Shown one piece after another: positions 15,839 through 24,894 of a DNA stretch of 41,577 bases. The stretch comes from DATAFO01 sp046728015. GTDB taxonomy: Bacteria; Actinomycetota; Thermoleophilia; Solirubrobacterales; 70-9. Location of the stretch: assembly GCA_046728015.1 (NCBI GenBank), contig JBKPDQ010000125.1, positions 1 to 41,577 of the forward strand, written 5' to 3'. Below the pieces are notes generated by a model. It did no database searches and was not told the DNA's origin. It saw only the letters and a list, made by a program, of their open reading frames with translations. A program made the position numbers and the translations under genes. Numbering within the stretch: the stretch's first letter is position 1; each line of letters starts with the position of its first letter.

Positions 15839-17095
15839 CTACTCGGGCGCGTATCTGACCGCGCGCAGCCCGCCCTGGAGGCGCAGCTTCACCTTGTCGC
15901 GCCGCCGAGCATTCTTGAGCAGCGGCTTCGAGCGCCCGACCAGGTTGAGGTACACCTGCACCTCTCCCTGCTGCTGGTTGTTGACCTTGATCGCCCCGGC
16001 CTTCTCGACGAAGCAGGGGCGCCTGAAGCCGCTGGGGCGCTGCGTGCAGTTGAAGCCGTTGCCCTCGGCCAGCTCACCCCGGAGTCCCGACGTGCGGGCG
16101 GCGCTGGTCGGGGACGTCGAGCTCGGGCTGTCCGCGAGGATCAGTTCCGACCCGATGAACGCGTTGTACGCGTGCCGGCCACGCCGGCGCTTGCCGCCTG
16201 ATCCCTTCCGGCCCTTCGGCTGGGCGGCACGATAGGTCGCCGTGGCCTGGAGGATGTCGCCGGGGCCGAGCTGGGGAACCCGAAGCGAATGGATCACCCG
16301 CTTGCGCGAGCCGCCCTTGCGCGGGTGCAGCGGCAGGCCGCGAGGCGGGCGGATGACCTGGTCGACGGCCGTGGTGGGCGGCGTGGCGCCGTTGCGTAGG
16401 GTGATCGCCGAGATCCTGCCCTTGTCCTGGGCGACCTTTCCGTTCGGGCGGTCCCCGCCGAGCACGATCCTGTTGCCCGGCTTGGCCTTCGGGTGGTCGG
16501 CGCTGAGCAGAAGGTTGACGTAGCAGTCATCCGGCGGGCAGGGCAGGGCGTTGGGGTCCGGGATGTCCAGGCTCGCGCTCCGGAAGACCAGCGGGCAGTG
16601 GTGGTTTCGGTTCGGCCGGCGCTGGCTGCAGTGCACGACCTCGACCGGGGCCAGCTCCACGGTGCCCGCGGCCGGAACGGCCGAATCGGCAAGCACAAGC
16701 CGGGCGCGGATGAAGGGGTTGATGCGATAGCGCCGGCCGATGCACCGGCTGCCGGCAGCGACACACGTCGTGGACGACTGAATCTCGGCGTTGACGCGCA
16801 GCTCGTCACCGGCTGCGAAGTCGGGCAGGTCTTCGGGACCGATGCTCATCGCCACGGTCGCCACCTTCTTGTTCCCGGTCCGCATGATCGGAATGCTGGA
16901 GACCAGCTCCGAGTGGTTCCCGGTCGTGGCGAAGCGGACCGTGTCCGTGGCCCCGGTGTTGTGGCTGCCCCCCGGTGGAAACGGAAGCACCGGCGGAGAG
17001 GGCAACCCGCCCGCAATCGCGACCCCAGTCGCTGCGGCCACGACGGCGAGCGTCGCAGCCGCCAGCGGTGCGCCGGTGCGCCTACTCGCAGGCAT
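15839..17095 (-). CDS. Exported protein with two copies of an unrecognised domain
   Basis: 418 residues, no family recognised. Residues 1-29 look like a signal peptide (LAAATLAVVAAATGVAIAGG). The mature part contains two related halves. Half 1 (about 62-235) has GDELRVNAEIQ, YRINPFIRARLVLADS, HCSQRRPNRNHHC and CYVNLLLSADHPKAKPGNRI. Half 2 (about 266-415) has GDILQATATYR, AYNAFIGSELILADS, NCTQRPSGFRRPC and VYLNLVGRSKPLLKNARRRD. Each half keeps a C-x(9-10)-C pair that could form a disulfide outside the cell, and the predicted strands suggest a beta-rich domain. The start overlaps the end of the upstream sulfatase gene by 14 bases, so it is probably co-expressed and may act on, or bind, the same extracellular polymer. 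Function unknown. Confidence 0.75.
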   Translation of the reverse strand: MPASRRTGAPLAAATLAVVAAATGVAIAGGLPSPPVLPFPPGGSHNTGATDTVRFATTGNHSELVSSIPIMRTGNKKVATVAMSIGPEDLPDFAAGDELRVNAEIQSSTTCVAAGSRCIGRRYRINPFIRARLVLADSAVPAAGTVELAPVEVVHCSQRRPNRNHHCPLVFRSASLDIPDPNALPCPPDDCYVNLLLSADHPKAKPGNRIVLGGDRPNGKVAQDKGRISAITLRNGATPPTTAVDQVIRPPRGLPLHPRKGGSRKRVIHSLRVPQLGPGDILQATATYRAAQPKGRKGSGGKRRRGRHAYNAFIGSELILADSPSSTSPTSAARTSGLRGELAEGNGFNCTQRPSGFRRPCFVEKAGAIKVNNQQQGEVQVYLNLVGRSKPLLKNARRRDKVKLRLQGGLRAVRYAPE

Positions 17096-18581
17096 CGGGT
17101 CCAGTGGTTCCAGAGCACTCGCGAAGCGCGCTCAGGCGCTCGTTGAGCTGCTCGTCGACCTCGGATGCGTCAGCGATGCTCTCCAGCTGGTAGGGGTCCG
17201 CGCGAAGGTCATAGAGCTCGCGGTCGCGCTCGACGCAATCGCCGTCGTCGTTGCGCTTCAGCCTCGCCGCGAACAGGTAGTCGAGCGTGCGGACCCCGGC
17301 GAACTTGCAGCCGCGCGGCCCCTGCTCGAGCAGCACGCCGCGGTCGTCGGGCCAGTTCGATCCGTCGCCCTTCAGCAGGCCGACTGCGGAGCGACCGTCG
17401 ATGGAGCGGCAGTCGGATTCGGTACAGGGCTGCACGCCCGCGAGCTCGAGCAGCGTCGCAGTCAGATCGAGGTTCGTGACCTGCTCGGAAACCTCCGTGA
17501 CGGGTCGCTCCCCCAACACTCGCTCGGGCACCACGGCAACGAGCGGCACCCGGGTCGCCTCGTCGTACACACGGCCCTTGCGCGCGTCGATCCGATGCTC
17601 GCCGTGCAGGAGCCCGTTGTCGGAGGTGTAGACGAACACGGTGTCCTCCGCTTCTCCGCTCTCCCTCAACGCCCTCCAGACCTCCTCCACGCTGCGGTCC
17701 ACCTCCTGCATCGAACCGAGCGTGCAGCGATAGTTGCGCTCCAGGCGGTGGATCGCCCGCCTGTCGAGCGGCGGCTGCTTGCGGACCAGCTTGTCGGGCT
17801 TGTCGCTCATGTCGGGTTCGTTGAAGCTCGGCGGGCGCGGCAGCGGGGTGTCGCCGAACTTGCGGTAGTCGCGTGGCAGGGCCTTGGGGGCATAGCCGGG
17901 GCACACGTCGCTCGGCCCGTTGCGAAAGTGCGGCGGCTCCTGACCGAGCCAGAGGAAGAACGGCTGCGGCCCCGCCGCTGAGCGCACGAACTCGCCCGCG
18001 CGCTCGGTGAAGACAGCGGGCATGTAGCCCTCGTTCGGGACCACCTGGCCGTCGACGGTGATCGGCGCGTCGAAGTACTGGTGCGAGCCGTACAGGGCGA
18101 CCCAGGTTTCCCAGCCGGGCGCCGGGGTGGCGCCCAACGCGGGCTTGGTGCCGTTCAGGTACTTGCCGACGAAGCCGGTGGTGTAGCCGTGCGCGCGCAG
18201 CCAGGCGGGCAGGGTCTGCTCCGGATCGCGCAGGTCGGAGTAGCCCGGAGTGTTGTTGAAGACACCGTGGTTGTGCGGGTACTGCCCGGTGAGGAACCCG
18301 GCGCGGCTCGGGCAGCAGAGCGGCGGCGCGGCGATTCCCTGCGTGAAGGTCGTACCGCGGTCGACCAGCAGGCGAAAGGTGCTGGGCATCACCTCGCGGC
18401 TGAACGAGTTCAAGCTCTGGTCGTCACTCGTGATCACGACGATGTTCGGGCCGTCGGACGGCGTGATCGGCGGCGCCACCTCGCGGGTCGCCCCGCAGCC
18501 GGCAGCAAGCAACGCGACCGTCGCGATCAGCGACGTGCTCGCGGCCACGACGCCGACGCGCTTGTCGAGGGAACCCGTCAT
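17082..18581 (-). CDS. Sulfatase (formylglycine type), probably exported lipoprotein
   Basis: 499 residues from the ATG at 18581; an upstream extension to 18731 lacks support. Residues 1-29 form a hydrophobic leader ending LLAAGC, a weak lipobox with Cys29. The type I sulfatase motif is PPLCCPSRAGFLTGQYPHNH, with the C-x-P-S-R cysteine at about residue 89, normally converted to formylglycine. Metal-binding residues are in NIVVITSDDQ and VYTSDNGLLHGEHR. It is expected to hydrolyse sulfate esters, perhaps on glycans, outside the membrane. The gene is divergent from purL and overlaps the downstream exported-protein gene by 14 bases. It is homologous to the sulfatase at 21734. No formylglycine-generating enzyme lies in the window. 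Confidence 0.9.
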   Translation of the reverse strand: MTGSLDKRVGVVAASTSLIATVALLAAGCGATREVAPPITPSDGPNIVVITSDDQSLNSFSREVMPSTFRLLVDRGTTFTQGIAAPPLCCPSRAGFLTGQYPHNHGVFNNTPGYSDLRDPEQTLPAWLRAHGYTTGFVGKYLNGTKPALGATPAPGWETWVALYGSHQYFDAPITVDGQVVPNEGYMPAVFTERAGEFVRSAAGPQPFFLWLGQEPPHFRNGPSDVCPGYAPKALPRDYRKFGDTPLPRPPSFNEPDMSDKPDKLVRKQPPLDRRAIHRLERNYRCTLGSMQEVDRSVEEVWRALRESGEAEDTVFVYTSDNGLLHGEHRIDARKGRVYDEATRVPLVAVVPERVLGERPVTEVSEQVTNLDLTATLLELAGVQPCTESDCRSIDGRSAVGLLKGDGSNWPDDRGVLLEQGPRGCKFAGVRTLDYLFAARLKRNDDGDCVERDRELYDLRADPYQLESIADASEVDEQLNERLSALRECSGTTGPDACE

Positions 18582-18669
18582 CCGATGCGCCCCTGCGAGG
18601 GCGCCCGAGGTTAGCGGGGCGAGTCGATCCAGCCGTAATGCAATCCAGCCCTGATGCAAGGATGCGTAG

Positions 18670-20874
18670 GTGAGCGTCGCTTCGACAAGGCACCGGGAGC
18701 TGGGGCTGACCGATGCCGAGTACGAGCGCATCGTCGAGCTGCTCGACCGCGACCCGAACGAGGTCGAGCTGGCGATGTTCTCCCTGTTGTGGTCGGAGCA
18801 CTGCGCCTACAAGCACTCCCGCAAGCTTCTGCGGCGGCTGCCGACGAGCGGGCCGCGCGTGCTGATGGGCCCCGGAGAGAACGCGGGCGCGGTGTCGGTG
18901 GGCGACGGCTGGGCGGTCGCGTTCAAGGTCGAGTCGCACAACCACCCGAGCGCGGTGGAGCCGTTCCAGGGGGCCGCGACCGGTGTCGGCGGAATCCTGC
19001 GAGACATCTTCGCCCTGGGAGCGCGGCCGATCGCGGTGCTCGACTCGTTGCGCTTCGGCGAGCTGGACTCCGAGCGCTCGCGCTACCTGTTCGACCGGGT
19101 GGTGGCGGGCATCGGGCACTACGGCAACTCGATCGGCGTGCCGACTGTGGGCGGCGAGGTCTACTTCGAGCCGCCCTACGAGCAGAACTGCCTCGTCAAC
19201 GCGATGTGCGCCGGACTGGCACCCTCGGAGCGGCTGATCCGCTCGGCGGCCAGCGGCGTCGGCAACGCCGTCGTGCTGATGGGGGCCTCGACCGGCCGCG
19301 ACGGGATCGGCGGGGCCTCGGTGCTCGCCTCGGCCGAGCTCGACGAGGGCGACTCCAAGCGGCCATCGGTGCAGATCGGTGACCCGTTCGAGGAAGCGAA
19401 GCTGCTCGAGTGCTGCCTGGAGTTGCTCGACGAAGGGCTGCTCGTAGCGCTGCAGGACCTGGGGGCCGCCGGACTCACGTCGTCGGCCGGGGAGATGGCG
19501 TCGAAGGGAGGCGTCGGGATCGACATCGAGGTCGACCGAGTGCCCCTGCGCGAGGCCGATATGGAGCCTTTCGAGATCATGGTCTCCGAGTCTCAGGAGC
19601 GGATGCTCGCGGTCGTCGACCCGGCGAACGTCGAACGGGTGCTCGAGACGTGCGAGCGGTGGGAGACCGGCGCAGCTGCGATCGGGGGAGTCACTGACAC
19701 CGGCCGGATCCGGGTCCTGCGCTCGGGCGAGCTGGTTGGCGACTGCCCGGTGCGCGCCCTCGTGGACGAATGCCCGCTCTACGACCTGGAGCCGGAGGAG
19801 CCGGCGGAATGGACCTATCCCAACCGGAGGACGCTCGCGGCGCACGAGCCCGCGGACATCCTCTTGGAGCTGCTGGCATCTCCGAGCGTTGCGAGCAAGC
19901 GGTGGGCGCTCGAGCAGTACGACTCGGTCGTGCTCTCGCACACGATCCGCCGGCCGGAGACGGCGGATGCCGCGGTGTTGCACCTGCCCGAGGCGGGAGC
20001 CACGATTGCGGCCGCGATCGACGGCAACGGCCGCCGGGTGGCCTGCGACCCGTACGCGGGCACCGTCGAGGCAGTGCTCGAGTGCGCGCAGAACCTCGCC
20101 TGCGTCGGGGCCGAGCCGCTGGGCCTCACGAACTGCCTCAACTTCGGCAACCCCGAGAAGCCCACTGTGGGGTGGCAACTCGACCGGTCGGTGCAGGGGC
20201 TCGCCGACGCGTGCGAGGCTCTCGGCGTACCGGTGGTGGGCGGCAACGTGTCGCTCTACAACGAGACGGATGAGGGGCCCATCTACCCGACGCCGGTGGT
20301 GGGCATGGTGGGCGAGCTTCCGAACCCGACCCGCGCGGGCTCCCTGGCGTTCTCCGCCGGGGACGCGATCGCGGTGTGCGGGCCCTTCGCCCCCTCGACG
20401 GCCGGCTCGGAGCTGGCGAAGCTGCGAGGCGAGCTCGGCCTGGGGCTGCCGTCCCTGCCCGTCGAGCGCGTGCGCGCGGCGGTGGAGTTCGTGCGGGAGG
20501 CAGTTCGCGGCGGCCGGGTGAGCGCCGCACACGATGTCAGTGACGGCGGGCTCGCATGTGCCGTTGCAGAGTGCGCGATCGCCGGCGGCGTCGGGGCCAC
20601 GGTGGACCTGGACCGGCTCGTCGAGGAGCGCGGCTGCTCGGGTGAGACGGCCATGTTCGGCGAGGGCCCGGGCGGCTTCGTCCTGGCCGGCCCGCGCGCC
20701 GAGCTCGAGGCGCTGGCGAGCGAGGCCGGGGCCGCGGGCGTTGAGTTGCTGATTGTCGGGAAGGCAGGGGGAAGCGAGCTCAAGCTCTCGGCCGCCGACG
20801 CGGAGCTCGCGGTGGGCCTGGACGTCGCGGAGCGCGCCTGGCGCTCGCTGGGCGAGGGCTTCGACGGCCCGTAG
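18670..20874 (+). CDS. purL: FGAM synthase large subunit PurL (small type)
   Basis: Catalytic subunit of the PurSQL complex, 734 residues, the small PurL type that needs PurS and PurQ. Motifs: SLLWSEHCAYKHSRKLLRRL, GDGWAVAFKVESHNHPSAVE, QGAATGVGGILRDIFALGA and DRDGIGGAS-like GRDGIGGASVLASAEL. The second half repeats the AIR-synthetase-like fold (CVGAEPLGLTNCLNFGNPEK, HDVSDGGLACAVAE). The GTG at 18670 has AAGGA 7 bases upstream. It is separated from purS-purQ by about 8 kb of glycan genes, and lies between two divergent or downstream sulfatase units. Confidence 0.97.
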   Translation: MSVASTRHRELGLTDAEYERIVELLDRDPNEVELAMFSLLWSEHCAYKHSRKLLRRLPTSGPRVLMGPGENAGAVSVGDGWAVAFKVESHNHPSAVEPFQGAATGVGGILRDIFALGARPIAVLDSLRFGELDSERSRYLFDRVVAGIGHYGNSIGVPTVGGEVYFEPPYEQNCLVNAMCAGLAPSERLIRSAASGVGNAVVLMGASTGRDGIGGASVLASAELDEGDSKRPSVQIGDPFEEAKLLECCLELLDEGLLVALQDLGAAGLTSSAGEMASKGGVGIDIEVDRVPLREADMEPFEIMVSESQERMLAVVDPANVERVLETCERWETGAAAIGGVTDTGRIRVLRSGELVGDCPVRALVDECPLYDLEPEEPAEWTYPNRRTLAAHEPADILLELLASPSVASKRWALEQYDSVVLSHTIRRPETADAAVLHLPEAGATIAAAIDGNGRRVACDPYAGTVEAVLECAQNLACVGAEPLGLTNCLNFGNPEKPTVGWQLDRSVQGLADACEALGVPVVGGNVSLYNETDEGPIYPTPVVGMVGELPNPTRAGSLAFSAGDAIAVCGPFAPSTAGSELAKLRGELGLGLPSLPVERVRAAVEFVREAVRGGRVSAAHDVSDGGLACAVAECAIAGGVGATVDLDRLVEERGCSGETAMFGEGPGGFVLAGPRAELEALASEAGAAGVELLIVGKAGGSELKLSAADAELAVGLDVAERAWRSLGEGFDGP

Positions 20875-20888
20875 ACCCAGGGCCGGGC

Positions 20889-20894
20889 TATCCT
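20889..20894 (+). promoter_or_regulatory. Candidate -10 box between purL and the methyltransferase gene
   Basis: TATCCT fits TAnnnT and would start a message near 20901, giving a leader of about 45 bases to the ATG at 20946. No -35 box is evident. Confidence 0.25.
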
Positions 20895-20945
20895 CTGCCG
20901 CTGTCTCGGGGGGCCGCTCCGCGAACACCGCCCGACCACGATCAG

Positions 20946-21674
20946 ATGGCGAAGCGCTGGAACATTCGCAAGCGACTCTCGGGCGGAAACTCGAAGCTGG
21001 AGCGAGAGCCCAAGCCGGAGCGCAACCAGTGGGTGCGCTTCGGGCTCCCGGACGACCTCACCGGCAAGCGGTTCTTGGACGTCGGCTGCTGGGAGGGAAA
21101 CAATTGCGCCGAGGCTGTCAAGCGCGGCGCCGAGCAGGTCGTCGGCGTGGACCTCTGCACCTCCGACGAGCTGCGCCGCAACGTCGAGGAGTTCGGCTTC
21201 GAGTTCGTCCAGATGGACGTCCTCTCCGAGAAGTGGCTCGAGCTGGACACGTTCGACGTCGTGCTCTGCGCCGGGGTTCTGTACCACGTCGAGAATGTGC
21301 TCTCTCTGCTCTTCCGGCTGCGGCGGGTGACCGCCGAACTACTCGTGCTGGAGACCGCGACCTATGACGTCGCCACGGATCGCCCGGTGCTCGTGCTCAG
21401 CCCGGTCGACCAGCGCCGTAACGCCTCGAACTGGTGGTTCCCGAACAAGCGGGGCCTGTTCGAGATGCTCAAGGCGTGCGGCTTTGACGATGTCACCGTC
21501 GCGGACGAGCGGCCACGCTCGTCGAGCAGCCGCCTGACCGTTCACGCGAGGCCGGTACGGCTGCCCTCCTACGACCGTGCCCTGCCGCGGCAGGCCGAGG
21601 TCATGAGCCTCGCAGGCGGCCAGCGCTGGCGGGAGCTACGCAGAGCCCGGCGAGCTCGCGAGCAACAGGACTAG
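20946..21674 (+). CDS. Class I SAM-dependent methyltransferase, CmoB/DUF1698-like
   Basis: 242 residues. SAM-binding motif I is FLDVGCWEGNNCAEAVKRGA, followed by VVGVDLC, and then FDVVLCAGVLYHVENVLSLL, the pattern of CmoB-like (DUF1698) methyltransferases. The later NWWFPNKRGLFEMLKACGFD also fits that group. The N terminus is basic and short. In glycan loci such enzymes often O-methylate sugars, and in other settings they modify tRNA. Position between purL and a sulfatase favours the glycan role, but this is inference. The ATG start is 71 bases after purL, with no strong ribosome-binding site. Confidence 0.78.
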   Translation: MAKRWNIRKRLSGGNSKLEREPKPERNQWVRFGLPDDLTGKRFLDVGCWEGNNCAEAVKRGAEQVVGVDLCTSDELRRNVEEFGFEFVQMDVLSEKWLELDTFDVVLCAGVLYHVENVLSLLFRLRRVTAELLVLETATYDVATDRPVLVLSPVDQRRNASNWWFPNKRGLFEMLKACGFDDVTVADERPRSSSSRLTVHARPVRLPSYDRALPRQAEVMSLAGGQRWRELRRARRAREQQD

Positions 21675-21733
21675 GCGCGACTTTCATCGCTGCAACGGGT
21701 TGTTCTGCGAGTGAATCGAGTTTCTCTACCCTG

Positions 21734-23341
21734 ATGGGCCGCGTGATCGGCAGGGCAGTCGTCCGTGAGAGTCGCGTCGCCGCGCTGTGCGTGGCGGCAG
21801 TCGGGTGCCTGCTCGCGCTGGGCGCTACGAGCGCTGAGGCCAACGCGAAGAAGCCGTCCAAGCTGAATTTCGTCGTCATTCAGACCGACGACGGCCCCCG
21901 GAGCGCCTACACGCCGAAGGTGATGCCCAACGTGTTCAAGAAGATCGTCGACCGCGGCGTCCGCTTCACCGACGCGATGACGACGACGCCGCTGTGCTGT
22001 CCGTCGCGAATGAGCCTGCTGACGGGCCAGTACTCGCACAACCACGGCGTGACGACGAACTTCTATCCGAAGCTGAAGAACAAGAGGAACACGTTGCCGG
22101 TCTGGCTCGAGCGCAAGGGCTACCGGACCGTTCACGTCGGCAAGTACGCGAACGGCTACGAGCGAGGAGGCAAGGACACACGCGTTGCCCCCGGATGGAC
22201 CGACTGGTACACGCCCGCCGGGAAGACGCGGTATTACAACTACGACCTGTCGGTGAACGGGCGGCGGGTCCACTACGGCGACAGTCCCAGGGCACACCTC
22301 GATCGTGTCACCACCCGTCGCTCGGTCGGGTTGATCCGCAAGCACTTCCGAAAGCGGCGCACCCGAAGCCAGCCGCTCTACCTGCAGGCCGACTACTACT
22401 CCCCCCATAGCGGCGGCGGCGGCACGGGGCGCTGCTCGCAGAGCGCCGCGGTTCCGTTCCCGAGCGACCAGGGGAGGTTCGAAGGCGAGCCGTTGCCGAC
22501 CCCGCCGTCGTTCGACGAGCAGAACGTCAGCGACAAGCCCTCGTTCGTGCAGGCGGTGCCGTCGCTGACACCCGAATCGACCTCGAGGCTGTCGGTTCGC
22601 TACCGCTGCGCGTTGGAGGCGCTGCACAGCGTCGACCGGGGAGTGAAGAAGATCATGAAGACGCTGCGGCGGGCCAAGGCGCTGAACGACACCGTCGTCA
22701 TCTTCCTCAACGACAATGGCTTCTTCTTCGGTGAGCATCGCCTGGCATCGCGGCTGCCCTCCGACCAAGGCGGCAAGTTCGAGCCCAAGGTCGTCCCCTA
22801 TGAGGAGGCGTACAAGGTGCCTCTGATCGTGCGCGTTCCGGCACGCGTACGCGGCGAGCGAGGGGCGGCCAAGAGCGCGGCGCCGGTGGCTAACATCGAC
22901 ATCGCTCCGACGATCCTCGACCTTGCCAAGGCGCGCCCTTGCCGGAGGAAGGGCAAGGACTGCCGCCTGCTGGACGGGACCTCGTTCGCCTCGATCCTGC
23001 GGGGGTCCTCGAGCTTCCCGACGGACCGCGCGCGCCTGGTCGAGTACCGCGGTCGAGGCAACCTGCCGGTGTGCGTGTACGCGGGCGTCGTCCTTCCCGA
23101 CACGACGTACGTCGAGCACACCGAGGTGAGGCTGCCGGAGGGCGGCTGCGAGCCGGCCGACGAGCGCGAGCACTACGACCTGCAGGACGATCCTTTCCAG
23201 CTCGAGAACCTGTTTCCCGCGCCGCCCGGAAGCGCTCTGCAGGACGAGCAGCAGGCGCTGGAGGCGCGGCTGGCGCTGCTACGAAACTGCGCCGGCGCTC
23301 CGGGCTCGACGCCGAAGGCCGGGCGCCCTCTCTGCGAGTAG
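21734..23341 (+). CDS. Sulfatase (formylglycine type), exported
   Basis: 535 residues. The first 38 residues are a typical signal peptide (VAALCVAAVGCLLALGATSA, then EANA). The mature protein starts near KLNFVVIQTDDGPRSAYTPK. The sulfatase motif is TPLCCPSRMSLLTGQYSHNH with the formylglycine-forming cysteine at about residue 88. Other active-site regions are VHVGKYANGYE and FLNDNGFFFGEHRL. It is homologous to the minus-strand sulfatase at 17082 across the full length, including the two-Cys CCPSR form. A TAnnnT box (TACCCT, 21727-21732) almost abuts the ATG, so the GTG at 21743 is a possible leaderless start; either keeps the signal peptide. Confidence 0.9.
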   Translation: MGRVIGRAVVRESRVAALCVAAVGCLLALGATSAEANAKKPSKLNFVVIQTDDGPRSAYTPKVMPNVFKKIVDRGVRFTDAMTTTPLCCPSRMSLLTGQYSHNHGVTTNFYPKLKNKRNTLPVWLERKGYRTVHVGKYANGYERGGKDTRVAPGWTDWYTPAGKTRYYNYDLSVNGRRVHYGDSPRAHLDRVTTRRSVGLIRKHFRKRRTRSQPLYLQADYYSPHSGGGGTGRCSQSAAVPFPSDQGRFEGEPLPTPPSFDEQNVSDKPSFVQAVPSLTPESTSRLSVRYRCALEALHSVDRGVKKIMKTLRRAKALNDTVVIFLNDNGFFFGEHRLASRLPSDQGGKFEPKVVPYEEAYKVPLIVRVPARVRGERGAAKSAAPVANIDIAPTILDLAKARPCRRKGKDCRLLDGTSFASILRGSSSFPTDRARLVEYRGRGNLPVCVYAGVVLPDTTYVEHTEVRLPEGGCEPADEREHYDLQDDPFQLENLFPAPPGSALQDEQQALEARLALLRNCAGAPGSTPKAGRPLCE

Positions 23342-23374
23342 CCCCTCGGCTCGGGGACCGACCCAGGGCGCTGC

Positions 23375-23416
23375 TAGCCTTCGGTTGCAGGCGAACCCAC
23401 CGCGGTTTTCCTGCGG
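23375..23416 (+). promoter_or_regulatory. Candidate purF promoter box and leader hairpin
   Basis: TAGCCT at 23375-23380 fits a -10 box. Bases 23400-23405 pair with 23411-23416 (CCGCGG with CTGCGG read across a 5-base TTTTC loop, one G-U pair), forming a 6-bp hairpin in the leader. The purF ATG at 23449 has no Shine-Dalgarno sequence. The preceding TTCCTCCG is pyrimidine-rich instead. The leader may control translation, but no known riboswitch class was recognised. Confidence 0.3.
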
Positions 23417-23448
23417 TTCTAGTCCCAAACAGGGTTCGAATTCCTCCG

Positions 23449-24894
23449 ATGAGTCAGACCGAGCGGCCGCTTCCGGACCGCGACGGCCCGCGTGATGAGT
23501 GCGGGGTTTTTGGCGTATTCGCGCCGGGTCACGACGTCGCGCGCCTGGCGTACTTCGCGCTCTACGCGCTGCAGCACCGCGGCCAGGAGTCGGCGGGGAT
23601 CGCCACCTGCGAGGGCGGTCACATCACGACTCTGCGCGACACCGGTCTCGTCTCGCAGGTCTTCGACGAGGAGAAGCTGCGAGCGCTCGACGGCGACATG
23701 GCGATCGGCCACGTCCGTTACTCGACCACGGGCGGCGGCTCCTGGGAGAACTCGCAGCCCGTGTGGCGCGACGACGGTCGCGAGGTGGCGCTGTCGCACA
23801 ACGGGAACCTGACCAACGCGGTCGAGCTCTACAACGAGCTGCGCAAGCGTGGGCTGCACTTCCGCGGCACCTCGGACTCGGAGATCATCGCCGCGCTGCT
23901 CTCGGTGGAGGAGGAGCGGCCGATCGAGAACGCCGTCGCGGCGGTGATGCCGCGGCTGGAGGGCGCCTACTCGACCGTGGTGATGACCAAGCGCGCGGTC
24001 GTCGCGTTCCGCGACCCGCACGGGGTGCGGCCGCTGTCGCTCGGGAAGCTGGGCGATCGCTACTGCGTCGCGTCCGAGAGCTGCGCCTTCGACATCATCG
24101 GCGGCGAGCTGATGCGCGAGGTGCAGCCGGGCGAGCTGATCGCGTTGACCGAGCGGGGGATCGAGACGCGCCAGGTGGTTCCGGCCGAGCGCCCCGCCTA
24201 CTGCGTCTTCGAACACATCTACTTCTCGCGGCCCGACACCCGCCTCGAGGGACGGGTGCTCCAGGAGGTGCGCGGCCGGATGGGCGAGATCCTCGCCCGC
24301 GAGGCGCCGGCCGACGCCGATCTGGTGATCTCGGTCCCCGACTCCGGCAATCCGGCCGCGACGGGGTTCGCGCGCGCGTCGGGCCTGCCGAAGGACGACG
24401 GGCTAATCAAGAACCGCTACGTCGCGCGGACATTCATCCAGCCCGGGCAGGAGCTGCGCAAGCACGGGCTGCGGATGAAGTTCAACCCGCTGCCGGAGAT
24501 CGTCGCGGGCAAGCGGGTGGTGGTCGTGGACGACTCGATCGTGCGCGGGAACACGACGCGCCAGATCGTCGGGATGCTTCGCGACGCCGGCGCGAAGGAG
24601 GTCCACCTTCGGATCTCCGCGCCGCCGATCCGCCACCCCTGCCACTACGGCGTCGACATGTCGACGCACGAGGAGATGATCGCCCACGGGCGCTCGGTGG
24701 AGGAGATCGCGAAGGAGCTCAGCGCCGACTCGCTCGCCTACCTGTCGCTCGAGGGCGTCTACGAGGCGGTGGGCACGCCCCGGGAGGTCCACTGCGACGC
24801 CTGCTTCACGGGCGACTACCCGCTCGGCGACGGCGGGGACGGGAACGGCAAGTTTGCGCTCGAGGAGATCGCGACGGTTCCGGTCGCGCGTTGA
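23449..24894 (+). CDS. purF: Amidophosphoribosyltransferase
   Basis: First committed purine step: PRPP + glutamine gives phosphoribosylamine. 481 residues from the ATG at 23449. A 17-residue propeptide ends ...PRDE before the catalytic Cys18 in ECGVFGVFAPG. The glutaminase domain has YALQHRGQESAGIAT and LSHNGNLTNA. The PRPP-binding motif is VVVVDDSIVRGNTT. Cysteines in SESCAFD, YCVFEHIYF and HCDACFTGDYPL match the [4Fe-4S] ligands of the Bacillus subtilis type, implying oxygen-sensitive stability. The stop overlaps purN by 4 bases. purM, often between purF and purN, is missing here. Confidence 0.97.
   Translation: MSQTERPLPDRDGPRDECGVFGVFAPGHDVARLAYFALYALQHRGQESAGIATCEGGHITTLRDTGLVSQVFDEEKLRALDGDMAIGHVRYSTTGGGSWENSQPVWRDDGREVALSHNGNLTNAVELYNELRKRGLHFRGTSDSEIIAALLSVEEERPIENAVAAVMPRLEGAYSTVVMTKRAVVAFRDPHGVRPLSLGKLGDRYCVASESCAFDIIGGELMREVQPGELIALTERGIETRQVVPAERPAYCVFEHIYFSRPDTRLEGRVLQEVRGRMGEILAREAPADADLVISVPDSGNPAATGFARASGLPKDDGLIKNRYVARTFIQPGQELRKHGLRMKFNPLPEIVAGKRVVVVDDSIVRGNTTRQIVGMLRDAGAKEVHLRISAPPIRHPCHYGVDMSTHEEMIAHGRSVEEIAKELSADSLAYLSLEGVYEAVGTPREVHCDACFTGDYPLGDGGDGNGKFALEEIATVPVAR

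Noticed and set aside
18424..20928. Very long minus-strand open frame opposite purL
   Set aside because: It is a shadow produced by high GC at the third codon position; purL motifs are complete on the plus strand.
23432..23444. T-loop-like GGTTCGAATTCC before purF
   Set aside because: No matching acceptor, D or anticodon stems could be built around it, so it is not a tRNA or tmRNA end.
22939..23448. In-frame upstream extension of purF
   Set aside because: It lies mostly inside the sulfatase gene in another frame; the PurF propeptide and Cys18 fit the ATG at 23449.
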